A DNA stretch of 64,000 nucleotides from Ardenticatenaceae bacterium (GTDB lineage Bacteria > Chloroflexota > Anaerolineae > Promineifilales > Promineifilaceae). Position 1 is the first letter of the stretch, and every line of letters begins with the position of its first letter. Shown here in pieces: positions 27,282 to 35,369 of the stretch. A program made the translations under genes and the position numbers. Under the pieces are notes generated by a model. The model worked only from the letters and a program-made list of their open reading frames with translations. It ran no database searches and was not told where the DNA came from. The stretch spans positions 51,971 through 115,970 of the forward strand of contig JACKBT010000013.1 of NCBI GenBank assembly GCA_020634415.1, given 5' to 3'.

Positions 27282-27734
27282 ATGATGAAGAAAGTGTCAA
27301 TTCATGTGGATGGGGCTGTTTCAGGGACAGAGTATGCAGGAGCAGCGGCCATAGCCAGAACAACCGAAGGTTTCTTTCAAGGCTGGCTCAGCCGCCAAAT
27401 GCCCACGATGACCAATAATGAAGCTGAGTATCATGCTACCTTATTGGGACTGAAGTTGGCTCATATGTTGAAGGCGGATGTGGTGGAGATTGTGTCTGAT
27501 TCGGAGGTGGTGGTGCGGCAAATGCAAGGTCAGAGTCGGGTGTTGAGCGGCCGTTTGAAGCGGCTCCATCAGGAGACTTGTAAGCGGGTAGGTTCGTTTC
27601 ACACTGTTACCTTTCGGCATGTGCTGCGTGAATACAACAGCCTGGCTGATGCTCTGGCTACAGAGGCTCTGCTAGGGCGCATTGTGCAAATGGGGCCATT
27701 GCCTCTGGGCTGGCTGCCATTAGGGAGAAAGTAG
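27282..27734 (+). CDS. RNase HI-type ribonuclease H beside RT-Cas1-Cas2
   Basis: A 150-residue single-domain RNase H of the TNNEAEY type. All four catalytic acids are visible: D10 (SIHVDGA), E49 (MTNNEAEYHA), D73 (IVSDSEVVVRQ) and D123 (YNSLADALATEAL). It would cut RNA in RNA-DNA hybrids. Being one base upstream of the cas2 start codon and four genes after the RT, it is a natural candidate to remove template RNA after reverse transcription during spacer acquisition from RNA. A housekeeping RNase H placed here by chance is possible but less likely given the tight spacing. Start ATG 27282 (or 27285) follows GAAGGA. Confidence 0.9.
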   Translation: MMKKVSIHVDGAVSGTEYAGAAAIARTTEGFFQGWLSRQMPTMTNNEAEYHATLLGLKLAHMLKADVVEIVSDSEVVVRQMQGQSRVLSGRLKRLHQETCKRVGSFHTVTFRHVLREYNSLADALATEALLGRIVQMGPLPLGWLPLGRK

Positions 27735-28013
27735 ATGCGCGTGGTGATTAGTTATGACATCAGCAATGATAAACGGCGGCGCAAGGTAGCCACGATCATG
27801 GAAGGATACGGCTATCGCGTCCAATTTAGTGTGTTTGAATGTGATTTAACTGCCCAGCAGTTAAAGGCTGCGCTGAAGGCACTGCGCCCCTATGTGAAAA
27901 AAGCAGATGGTGACAGTATTCGCTTCTATCCCCTGCCAGCGGATGCGGTAGAGAAGATTCAAGTGATAGGCAATGATCTGGCGCGAACATTAGGAACTGT
28001 TGCAATTGTTTGA
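27735..28013 (+). CDS. cas2: Cas2
   Basis: A 92-residue protein with the Cas2 ferredoxin fold pattern: MRVVISYDISNDKRRRKVATIM with Asp8 at the end of the first strand, YGYRVQFSVFECDLTAQQ, and DSIRFYPLPADAVEKIQVIG. Cas2 bridges two Cas1 dimers in the integration complex. It begins directly after the RNase H stop codon and ends the plus-strand operon; a promoter-like sequence starts at its last codons. Confidence 0.97.
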   Translation: MRVVISYDISNDKRRRKVATIMEGYGYRVQFSVFECDLTAQQLKAALKALRPYVKKADGDSIRFYPLPADAVEKIQVIGNDLARTLGTVAIV

Positions 28014-28038
28014 AATGCGTCTACAAGACGTGTATACT
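28010..28038 (+). promoter_or_regulatory. Sigma-70-like promoter with internal palindrome after cas2
   Basis: TTGAAA (28010-28015), a 17-base spacer, then TATACT (28033-28038) form a near-consensus promoter. The spacer holds the inverted repeat CGTCT-ACA-AGACG (28018-28030), a possible operator. The -35 box overlaps the cas2 stop codon. Transcription would start at about 28045. Confidence 0.6.
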
Positions 28039-28044
28039 ATGAAG

Positions 28045-28240
28045 CAGGTTTGTTTGGTGAAAAGCGCGGGTGGAACTCCTCCCCCCCCAACTGGCACGAT
28101 AAAAACTGGCACGAGAAACACGACTGGAACACACCAAATAGACTCAGGGCTTTGCTACCCTCCCATCTGCGCTTTGGCATTTGCCCGATCATTTCGTAAA
28201 ACCGCCTTTCCTAACCCTCCTGGAAAGGCGGTTTTGCTTT
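28045..28240 (+). ncRNA. Candidate small RNA of about 190 nt between cas2 and the NLR
   Basis: The strong promoter at 28010-28038 is followed, with no credible gene, by a clear Rho-independent terminator at 28198-28240. In between are a C-run (28080-28088) and two near-identical direct repeats, AACTGGCACGATAAA and AACTGGCACGAGAAA, at about 28089-28118. A frame that crosses the region runs through the terminator and lacks any recognisable protein. A regulatory RNA, or an RNA partner of the RT, is possible. The boundaries are inferred from promoter and terminator only. Confidence 0.45.
28198..28240 (+). terminator. Rho-independent terminator after the adaptation operon
   Basis: AAAACCGCCTTTCC (28198-28211) pairs perfectly with GGAAAGGCGGTTTT (28222-28235) across a ten-base loop, with GCTTTT following. 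The A- and T-rich stem ends would allow termination on both strands. Confidence 0.9.
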
Positions 28241-28340
28241 TGGTAATTTGCAGAGATTGGCTCAATCTTCAAGATCGATCTAATCTAAAAAACTCTTTTC
28301 ATTTCCCCTCTTTTTCGGATATACTCCTCTTGTGGCAAAA

Positions 28341-28357
28341 TGGCACAAAATGTGCCA
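28341..28357. promoter_or_regulatory. Palindrome TGGCACA-AAA-TGTGCCA upstream of an XRE-type NLR
   Basis: A perfect 7-bp inverted repeat with a three-base centre lies 46 bases before the ATG of the HTH-NB-ARC-TPR gene, downstream of a possible -10 (ATACTCCT, about 28320). Its size suits an XRE-family dimer, so autoregulation by the HTH of the adjacent protein is a reasonable guess. Confidence 0.5.
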
Positions 28358-28403
28358 TAACTTCTTATCGGCATCCCATACAATAGCACTCGTACACGAC
28401 CCA

Positions 28404-30956
28404 ATGAGGCAGAACCAAACCTTTGCGGAACTCCTGGCAAGCCATATCCAACATGATGGTCGTCATGTTCGCCAACTGGCACAAGCCATCACCACCCTAT
28501 TCGGTTCTGTCCATCAGGTTCCCCACAACACCATCAGCCGTTGGCTGCGTGGTACCGTGCGGAAACCTCGTAATTGGCCCGACATCGTTAAGCTGGCAGC
28601 CGCTTTGCAGCTTGCCCCAGACGATCTACACCAGATCCTCTACAGTGCCGGCTACGACGGGCCATCTCTACTGGCTGCTGAACCGCCTATAGACGGCCTC
28701 TTTGACTTCTGGCAACGGCCGTCCCGTAGACCTGTACCCTTCCAGGCCCCACCGCAACTCCCAGCCTTCATCGGGCGCACAGAGTTGGTGGCCCAATTGA
28801 CACGGTACTTCAGCAGTCAGGTGCAGGCTCGTGTGAGCTGCCTTGTGGGGATGGCCGGGCTGGGTAAAACCAGCCTGGCTACTCATCTGGCTTACCAATT
28901 AAAAGATAAATTTAGCGATGGCATTCTCTGGATAACCCTCAATCAAACTGAACCCATGTCTGCTTTGCAGGGCATCGCCCAAGCCTACGCCCATGATGTT
29001 TCTGCCTACAGCGACCTCAGCACCCGCAGCAGCAAAGTGCGCGAACTCCTCGCCACCAAAAATGCTCTACTCATCCTGGACAATGCCGAAGATGACGACC
29101 AACTGCGCCCCCTCATGCCCCCCGACGGCCGTTGCGCCGTCCTCATCACCAGCCGTCGTCACGACCTCACCCTCACCGACCAGGCCCATCGCTGCCACCT
29201 GTCCCCCTTCAATCGGGACAAAGCCGAAAGCTTAACCTTGTTCCGTCGCCGCCTCGGCGACAAAACCGTTCAGCTACAGGCCGACCTTTACCAACAGATC
29301 GCCGACCAACTCGGTCATTTGCCACTGGCCGTCAACATCATCGCCCAACGCCTGCGCCACGAACCAGACTGGACAGCCACCGATATGCTCCACCGCCTGC
29401 AAGAGGCGCAACAACGTTTAGCCCTCCTGCGGCGTGGCAGCCAGCAAGTACGCCTCTCCTTTGCCACCACCTTCGCTCTCTTAGAGCCAGCCGACCAGCA
29501 GCTATTTGCCCTGCTCGGCCTCTTTCCTGGCACATTCACCGCCGCCAGCGTGGCTCAGATTGGGCAACGGCCGTTATGGGACACCCAAGACAGTCTGCGA
29601 CATCTCTACAGCCTTTCCCTGCTGCAAACAACGGGCGACCGGTATCATCTGCACCCCCTCCTGCGCGATTTCAGCCAGGAACAGCCCCAAGATGCCAACT
29701 GGCTGTCTCAATTCGTCCACACTTTCTCCAGCGGCACAGAAACCGAAGCCGAGTCAGTCGCCGAAAGGCACAACATCATTACCGCCATACACCTTGCTTA
29801 TCAATTACAGATGGATGAGGCAGCGGTAACGGCCGTTACCCACCTCTACCCCTATCTACAAAAACATGGGCAACTTGACCAGGCCGTCACCCTCCTGCGC
29901 CTCGGCGAACAAGCCGCCCGGCGCAGCCAAAACAGCTACGGCCTCATACGAATATTAAATCACAGTGGATATACAGCTATGAAACAAGGCCAGCCCGATC
30001 AGGCCACCAGCTACTATCAAGAAGCTCTGGCACTGGCTCAACAAACCAAAGATACCCAACAAACGGCCGATTTGCTGCTCAAATTAGGGGCACTCGCCTA
30101 TCGGCGCAGCCGCCTGGAAGAAGCCCATCAATTTTATACCGAGGCGCTTGCTCTGGCGCGGCAGTTAGGCAACGTCCGTCTCATTGCCAGCCTCCTCACC
30201 AACCTGGGGCTGGTCGAAGCCGCTCATGGCGGCCTGGACAAGGCCATCGCCCATTACCAGGAAGCATTGACCCTTGTCAACCAAGACGAAGAACCTGGTT
30301 TAATCATCAACATCCTGCAAAATCTCGGCAATATGCTTGAAGAGCGCGGTGATTACGCCCAGGCCCAAGGTTATCTTGAGGATGGTCTCAAACTGGCCGA
30401 GCAATTACGCGACCCTGAACTACGCAGCCGTATGCTCGGCAACCTGGGAGCCATCGCCTGCCATCTGGGTAACTACGCTGAAGCCACCGCCTATTTTCGT
30501 CAGGGCCTTACCCTGGCCGAAGCCAATGGCCTCCCTATTCAAATCTACCGACAGCAGGCTAACTTGGGGCAGGCAGCTATGCTGCGTGGCCAGACCCGAC
30601 AGGCCAACATCCACTACCAAGAAGCCATACGCCTGGTGCGGCAGCTTGGCTTCCCCGAAGATATTGGCATGATCCTCAATCAGGCTGGTGAAAGCTATCT
30701 GACACAAGATGACTACCAAAAAGCGGCCCATTGTTTTCTGGAGGCCAAACAATTGGCTGACGAAAGCCAGCTTTTGCGAGTTGGCCCCTTAAGCCTGTAT
30801 GGGCTGGCACGGGTGGCGGCGGCACGTGGCAACATGGTGGAAGCCTACCGTTTAGGTGAACAAAGCCGACAGCAGTTGCTTGCTGCCGGTCACCGCAAGG
30901 CCAACGAAGTGTGGTGGTGGCTGCAAGAGCTGCCGACTGTATCTTTACCAACATAG
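28404..30956 (+). CDS. One-piece XRE-HTH/NB-ARC/TPR regulator
   Basis: An 850-residue protein. Residues about 1-85 form an XRE-like HTH (RQLAQAITTLFG, NTISRWLRGTVRKPRNWPDI). The NB-ARC module starts at about residue 120 (FIGRTELVAQL) with P-loop GMAGLGKTSLATHLA, Walker B ALLILDNAEDDDQL, CAVLITSRRHD, HLPLAVNIIAQRL and the MHD-like LHPLLRDFSQE. About ten TPR-type repeats follow from about residue 500 (LLTNLGLVEAAHGGLDKAIA, LGNLGAIACHLGNYAEATAY). ATG 28404 is preferred to an upstream GTG that lies before the operator-like palindrome. It separates the adaptation operon from the type III-D effector operon and may regulate either; no output domain other than the HTH is visible. Confidence 0.88.
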   Translation: MRQNQTFAELLASHIQHDGRHVRQLAQAITTLFGSVHQVPHNTISRWLRGTVRKPRNWPDIVKLAAALQLAPDDLHQILYSAGYDGPSLLAAEPPIDGLFDFWQRPSRRPVPFQAPPQLPAFIGRTELVAQLTRYFSSQVQARVSCLVGMAGLGKTSLATHLAYQLKDKFSDGILWITLNQTEPMSALQGIAQAYAHDVSAYSDLSTRSSKVRELLATKNALLILDNAEDDDQLRPLMPPDGRCAVLITSRRHDLTLTDQAHRCHLSPFNRDKAESLTLFRRRLGDKTVQLQADLYQQIADQLGHLPLAVNIIAQRLRHEPDWTATDMLHRLQEAQQRLALLRRGSQQVRLSFATTFALLEPADQQLFALLGLFPGTFTAASVAQIGQRPLWDTQDSLRHLYSLSLLQTTGDRYHLHPLLRDFSQEQPQDANWLSQFVHTFSSGTETEAESVAERHNIITAIHLAYQLQMDEAAVTAVTHLYPYLQKHGQLDQAVTLLRLGEQAARRSQNSYGLIRILNHSGYTAMKQGQPDQATSYYQEALALAQQTKDTQQTADLLLKLGALAYRRSRLEEAHQFYTEALALARQLGNVRLIASLLTNLGLVEAAHGGLDKAIAHYQEALTLVNQDEEPGLIINILQNLGNMLEERGDYAQAQGYLEDGLKLAEQLRDPELRSRMLGNLGAIACHLGNYAEATAYFRQGLTLAEANGLPIQIYRQQANLGQAAMLRGQTRQANIHYQEAIRLVRQLGFPEDIGMILNQAGESYLTQDDYQKAAHCFLEAKQLADESQLLRVGPLSLYGLARVAAARGNMVEAYRLGEQSRQQLLAAGHRKANEVWWWLQELPTVSLPT

Positions 30957-31024
30957 TGTAGATTGGGCCAATCTTTCGGCTGTACTCAAGACAAGCCTTT
31001 GCAATTGACCCAATCAGATTGATC

Positions 31025-31204
31025 CTACCCGCCTACCGGATCGCTCCATCCATCCGCAACATCACTGGACAGGGGCGCATTATCCGGGGCTTGGGCCTGG
31101 TGGCTGTTGTGACTGAGGCTGATAACCGTTGTTAACAGCGTCAGCAGCAGCAGCCCTAAGAGGAACAACTGATGAAAACGGGAAATCAAGTGACGGACAA
31201 ACAT
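31025..31204 (-). CDS. 59-residue membrane or secreted peptide beside an NLR gene
   Basis: On the minus strand, ATG 31204 follows a strong ribosome site (GGAGG, spacing 6; ATGGAGGTAAACCATG). The product starts MFVRHLISRFHQ, has one very hydrophobic helix (LFLLGLLLLTLLTTVI, residues 13-28), and ends in a polar, acidic tail with SSDVADGWSDPVGG. It is in the 400-bp gap between the NLR gene and the CARF regulator, antisense to both. It has the same layout as the 53-residue peptide at 13496-13657 although the sequences are not alike. Function unknown; a short secreted signal or a small membrane toxin are options. Confidence 0.6.
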   Translation of the reverse strand: MFVRHLISRFHQLFLLGLLLLTLLTTVISLSHNSHQAQAPDNAPLSSDVADGWSDPVGG

Positions 31205-31304
31205 GGTTTACCTCCATTCGTTTGTTGGCTGGCTGGCCGATGTTCGCCCAACCAAACCACTAGAAATTCACTTGATTCCAGGCTAAGGGGTGCAAAAAAG
31301 AAGA

Positions 31305-31324
31305 AGCTCCCGAAATACGGGAAG
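31305..31324. promoter_or_regulatory. Short inverted repeat upstream of the CARF-HTH gene
   Basis: AGCTCCCG, AAATA, CGGGAAG forms an imperfect hairpin or operator about 35 bases before the CARF-HTH start codon. It could be the binding site of that regulator. Otherwise 31205-31357 shows nothing clear. Confidence 0.35.
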
Positions 31325-31357
31325 TTGTTCCTGTAGGCCGGGGTTACGATTCTTGAC

Positions 31358-32368
31358 ATGAGAGAATTGGCAAAACGGCCGTATGTTTACATCGCAACAT
31401 TGGGCAACGCCCCCCAGGTCGTTACACTGGCCCTGGATATTTTGCTGCCGCGATATCCATTTGTGGAGGTATGTGTCATTCACACCGATGACCGTGCCAC
31501 CGAGAAGCTGCCTCAAATGAAATTCAGCACCATGCACGAAACGGTGCAGCAGCTAGACAAAGAGTTCCTTAACCGTAAGCCTGTGGCTGCGCCGCCAGGG
31601 GAGCAAGCCTGGCGTGCTGATTACAAAGCGCATAACCAGTATTACCAGTTCACTTACCGCCGTGTTTTGATTCAGCGTGAGGAGCAGGAGCCGGGGCAAT
31701 TGGCAACGGCCGTTCCCGTCAAAGATGTAGAAACGGAAGCCAACTCCCAGGCCGCCTTCCGCACCATATTTCGCACCGTACAGCGATACAAAGCGCAACG
31801 GGCTATCATTCACTTCAACCTAGCTGGCGGCCGCAAAAGCATGTCCGTCTTCGCCATGTGCGCCGCCCAAATCTTATTCGCCCCTGGCGATAAGCTGTGG
31901 CATCTCGTTTCCCAGCATGAGTTTATGAACACTCGGGAGATGCACGACACGAGTGACTCCAGCCGCCTCGTGCCCATCCCCCATGTCTCCATCAGCACCC
32001 TCAACCCTGTCTTGGGCATGCTCATCTCCAGCAACGATCCCTATGACATTGTGCAAGCGCAGGAGAATTATTTGCAGTTGATGGATTTGCAGCGCAAAGA
32101 GAAATTCCTGCGCGACCTGAATGCGGATGAACGGCAAATTTTGGTTGGGGTCACGCAGGGTTTGAGTAATGATGAGATTGGCAAGCGGTTAAAAAAAAGG
32201 CTGGCGGGCAAGACAGTGGCCAATAAGCTGACGGATATTTATGATTTGTATATGGTGTTTATGACGGATGGGGTAACGGCCGTTAGTCGTCCCAGCCAGG
32301 ACAATATGCGTGCCTTTTTGTCCGGCGAGTTCGCCGCTTATTTTCAGCAGCGTGGAGAAAGTCTATGA
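31358..32368 (+). CDS. CARF-domain regulator with LuxR-type HTH
   Basis: A 336-residue protein opening the effector operon. The N-terminal half is a CARF-type Rossmann domain of the NE0113/Csm6-like sort: YVYIATLGNAPQVVTLALDI (first strand and loop) and AIIHFNLAGGRKSMSVFAM (about residues 146-165), the conserved 'TGGRK'-type ligand motif. Residues about 253-310 form a LuxR/GerE-like HTH: LNADERQILVGVTQGLSNDE, then IGKRL and KTVANKLTDIYDLY. CARF domains bind cyclic oligoadenylates made by Cas10, so this should be a second-messenger-responsive transcription factor, as Csa3 is in archaea but with a different HTH. The gene overlaps the next by four bases. Confidence 0.82.
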   Translation: MRELAKRPYVYIATLGNAPQVVTLALDILLPRYPFVEVCVIHTDDRATEKLPQMKFSTMHETVQQLDKEFLNRKPVAAPPGEQAWRADYKAHNQYYQFTYRRVLIQREEQEPGQLATAVPVKDVETEANSQAAFRTIFRTVQRYKAQRAIIHFNLAGGRKSMSVFAMCAAQILFAPGDKLWHLVSQHEFMNTREMHDTSDSSRLVPIPHVSISTLNPVLGMLISSNDPYDIVQAQENYLQLMDLQRKEKFLRDLNADERQILVGVTQGLSNDEIGKRLKKRLAGKTVANKLTDIYDLYMVFMTDGVTAVSRPSQDNMRAFLSGEFAAYFQQRGESL

Positions 32369-33714
32369 CGAAGAGCAATTCAATTCCAAATCATTTACGT
32401 TGCCAACATCTTATCCTGCTTGTAGGTGGCAATCCATTACCTAATGCAGTGGCGGGGGGATGCCTGCTTCAAGATGAAGGCATGATTACACTGGTTTATT
32501 CCAAAACGCAGACGGTGCAAACTGCCCAACGAAAGCAGCTCAGGATAGAAGGAACTGAGACGATTGCCAATCGTTTGCGTCGCTGGTTTATTCGAGACCG
32601 GAAAATTACCAGTCGGGTTTATTTGCAGGCCGTTGATGATTCTGATGCTTGGGACATTGGCAAGGGGATACGAACCGCTTTGCAAAATGGAAGCGGTTCG
32701 GTTGGCCTGCACTATTCTGGCGGCACGAAGGCGATGGCAATTCATGCCTACCGCGCTGTGCAGGAAGCCACAGAAGGACAGGCTGTTTTTAGCTATTTGA
32801 ACCCGCGTACTTTGGAAATGCTTTTTGATGTGTCTGATGGTGAAGCGGAGAGAGTGTCTGTGGGAACGGCCGTTAACATTACCCTGGAAGAAATGCTCTT
32901 TTTGCAAACTGACCTTAAGCTGCACCGTAAACGGCCGTATCTACAAACACCGCTGTTACCCCGCACGGCACAAGCCATTATGCGTGTTTACGTAACCGAA
33001 GATTCAGAACTGGATGAATGGAAGAAATGGGTAAACCCTGCTTTAAAAAAATATTACAAGAGCTGGTATGACGGGGGCGTACCACGAAATTGGAAACCAG
33101 CCAGTGAAATTTATAATGATCCCTTCAATGAACCACCGCCCACATCAATTGGTCAAACATTGCTAGATGAATTAGGGCAATCGGGTGAATTGTCCCTGCA
33201 AAAAGCATGGGAATACCATCAAAACGAAGATTGGGCATCCGAGCAAGATTTTATTGAGGAATTTTTAGGCTTTTTGCTGGGTGGCAAATGGTTGGAACAT
33301 TATACACTCGACTGTTTGCAACAGTTAAACGCAAAATTCAACTTTCATCAGACTTTATTGGGGATTGTTCCAAGCAGACCAAAAAGAAATCTTGATAAAG
33401 AAGACGATTCGCTTTTTGAGATGGATGTAGCCGCGATTCGTGGTTATCAATTATTTGCTTTTTCATGTGGCATTTCGCCAAGGAAAAATGTTCTTAAGCA
33501 TAAGTTGTTTGAAGCGGGGATGCGGGCGCGGCAATTGGGAGGCGATGAAGCCTGTACCGCCCTTGTTTCGCTAGCTCAACCAGCGCAGTTGAACGAACTT
33601 GAACAAGATGTCACTCAGGCTTTGCAATCGCGTATCAGCTTATTTGGCAAAAATGACTTGCCAAACTTGACGGAACGTTTACAAGGTTGGATTGAGACAC
33701 AGATAGGGAGGTAA
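32365..33714 (+). CDS. CARF-PD-(D/E)xK nuclease of the Can2/Card1 (DUF1887) type
   Basis: A 449-residue protein with an N-terminal CARF domain (HLILLVGGNPLPN and HYSGGTKAMAIHAYRAV, the ligand loop at about residues 113-130) and a C-terminal nuclease domain. Nuclease motifs are GGKWLEHYTLDCLQQL (about 305-320), the acidic LFEMDVAAIRGYQLFAFSCG (about 349-368), and KHKLFEAGMRARQLGGDEAC. Family members are cut loose by cyclic tetra-adenylate to nick DNA or RNA. The usual 'ECK' lysine after the second strand reads SCGIS here, so the catalytic Lys is either displaced (RKNVLK follows) or lost. ATGA overlap with the CARF-HTH gene. Confidence 0.83.
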   Translation: MTKSNSIPNHLRCQHLILLVGGNPLPNAVAGGCLLQDEGMITLVYSKTQTVQTAQRKQLRIEGTETIANRLRRWFIRDRKITSRVYLQAVDDSDAWDIGKGIRTALQNGSGSVGLHYSGGTKAMAIHAYRAVQEATEGQAVFSYLNPRTLEMLFDVSDGEAERVSVGTAVNITLEEMLFLQTDLKLHRKRPYLQTPLLPRTAQAIMRVYVTEDSELDEWKKWVNPALKKYYKSWYDGGVPRNWKPASEIYNDPFNEPPPTSIGQTLLDELGQSGELSLQKAWEYHQNEDWASEQDFIEEFLGFLLGGKWLEHYTLDCLQQLNAKFNFHQTLLGIVPSRPKRNLDKEDDSLFEMDVAAIRGYQLFAFSCGISPRKNVLKHKLFEAGMRARQLGGDEACTALVSLAQPAQLNELEQDVTQALQSRISLFGKNDLPNLTERLQGWIETQIGR

Positions 33715-33716
33715 AT

Positions 33717-35369
33717 ATGGAAATAGTTGTGATTGATACCAGACAAATTCAATCGTACATTTTTGGTAGTAACCGACTGCGTGAAAATATTGGCGCATCA
33801 TATCTGGTGAAGATGGCGACTGAGGATTGGGTGAAGGCGGTATTAGACGAGCAATTTTCGCCAGAGGCAGTAGCACGGCCGATTGTAGATACCACTTGTC
33901 CAGCCAAGATTGTCTTTGCGGGAGGCGGTAACGCTGCCCTCTACTTCCGCGATGATGGGCAGGGAGAGAGATATATCAAAAGCTATTCTCGTGCCGTTAT
34001 GGCATGTGCTCCCCATTTGCAATTGGCTGCCGTTGTGCATCAGTTTGAGGAGTTAGCGGAGTTGAAAACGGCCGTTGACGATGCCCTGAAAAAAATGGGG
34101 GAAGCCAAACAAGCCCAAACCCCCTCCACACCATTAATGGGCTTAGGCGTGACGGTCAAATGCCGTTCCACAGGGCTTGCAGCAATGGATATGTCGCCGA
34201 TTATTCTGGGTGCAGATGATGGCGACCAATATCCTGTATCGGCCGAAATTATGGCTAAATTACGCAACACAAAAAGAGCTAATGAATTGCTAGACGAATT
34301 CAAGTGTGACGAAACCCGATACGATTTTCCCTATGACTTGGATAATCTCGGCCGTTCGGCTGGCGAGGAAAGTTATATCGCTGTTGTTCATATTGACGGC
34401 AATGGTATGGGACAGCGTATTAAAGCCTATAAAGATGGTTTACAAGGTATGGAAGCCTATTTAGCTGGTTCCCAGAAAATGTCGGACGCGCTCAATAATG
34501 CGGGTGAAACAGCCTTAGAAGAAACGGTTGGCTCATTAATAGCAGCCATCACTTTTGAAGGAAGGCAACCAGTCATCAAGCACACTAATATGGCTGGCGA
34601 TGAAATCACAAAAATCACACTTCAAGAGGCAAAAGATGCCACGCATTATTTACCGTTTCGCCCCATTGTGTTCGGCGGTGATGATATTACCTTTGTGTGT
34701 GACGGCCGTCTGGGGATCTCTTTGGCTCTCACATTCATCAAAGCCTTTGAAGCCGCCACGGAAGATTTCATTGATGGTAAAGGGAAAATAACAGCCAGTG
34801 CAGGTGTTGCCATCGTCAAAAGCCATTATCCCTTTGCCCGCGCCTATGGCTTGGCCGAAGCCCTGTGCCAACAAGCCAAGATGTATCGCCTGCACCTCAT
34901 GCTTGATAAACATGTGGAAGATGTGAGTTGCCTTGACTGGCACTTTGCTTTAAGCGGTTTACTTGGCTCCTTGTCCGACATTCGCCAACGGGAATATTGT
35001 GTGCCTAAAGGACATTTGACGCTGCGACCAGTGACACTTGCCGAAAACTTTACAGACCCATTGCGAACATGGTCAGTCGTAGAGAAGGGGCTGGTTGCTT
35101 TTCAGGATAGTGACAAAGAGCAATCGGAACCATTGTGGTCTACCAAGCGAAACAAGGTGAAGGCGTTACGGGATGCTTTGCGGCAAGGGCCAGAAGCAGT
35201 TGACCATTTCCGCGCCGCTTACCGCTTGGAACATCTGCCCCAAGTGGCTGATGTGGGCGGCGATGTTCGGTTGACGGGGTGGAGTAATCAGGATTGCGCT
35301 TATTTTGATGCCTTGGAACTGGCTGATTGGTACATTCCACTTCCGTTACCACCAGGAGGAAACGCATGA
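33717..35369 (+). CDS. cas10: Cas10 without HD nuclease domain, cyclase site intact
   Basis: A 550-residue Cas10. It starts directly at the first palm domain (MEIVVIDTRQIQSYIFGSNR, then LRENIGASYLV), so the N-terminal HD DNase domain of Csm1/Cmr2 is absent. A first GGDEF-like region (YIAVVHIDGNGMGQRI) and the second palm with the active cyclase motif VFGGDDITFVCDG (GGDD at about residues 320-323) are present, then a helical C-terminal domain. Absence of HD with active cyclase is the described pattern of subtype III-D. It should convert ATP to cyclic oligoadenylate on target RNA binding. GGGAGG precedes ATG 33717; the stop overlaps cas7 (ATGA). Confidence 0.93.
   Translation: MEIVVIDTRQIQSYIFGSNRLRENIGASYLVKMATEDWVKAVLDEQFSPEAVARPIVDTTCPAKIVFAGGGNAALYFRDDGQGERYIKSYSRAVMACAPHLQLAAVVHQFEELAELKTAVDDALKKMGEAKQAQTPSTPLMGLGVTVKCRSTGLAAMDMSPIILGADDGDQYPVSAEIMAKLRNTKRANELLDEFKCDETRYDFPYDLDNLGRSAGEESYIAVVHIDGNGMGQRIKAYKDGLQGMEAYLAGSQKMSDALNNAGETALEETVGSLIAAITFEGRQPVIKHTNMAGDEITKITLQEAKDATHYLPFRPIVFGGDDITFVCDGRLGISLALTFIKAFEAATEDFIDGKGKITASAGVAIVKSHYPFARAYGLAEALCQQAKMYRLHLMLDKHVEDVSCLDWHFALSGLLGSLSDIRQREYCVPKGHLTLRPVTLAENFTDPLRTWSVVEKGLVAFQDSDKEQSEPLWSTKRNKVKALRDALRQGPEAVDHFRAAYRLEHLPQVADVGGDVRLTGWSNQDCAYFDALELADWYIPLPLPPGGNA

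Noticed and set aside
28000..28386. Open frame of 128 codons after cas2
   Set aside because: It crosses a strong Rho-independent terminator, has a Pro-run from a C tract and resembles no protein; a small RNA fits better.
33717..35369. HD nuclease domain in Cas10
   Set aside because: The protein starts directly with the palm domain; there is no HD motif and no upstream in-frame extension because the CARF nuclease gene ends two bases before.
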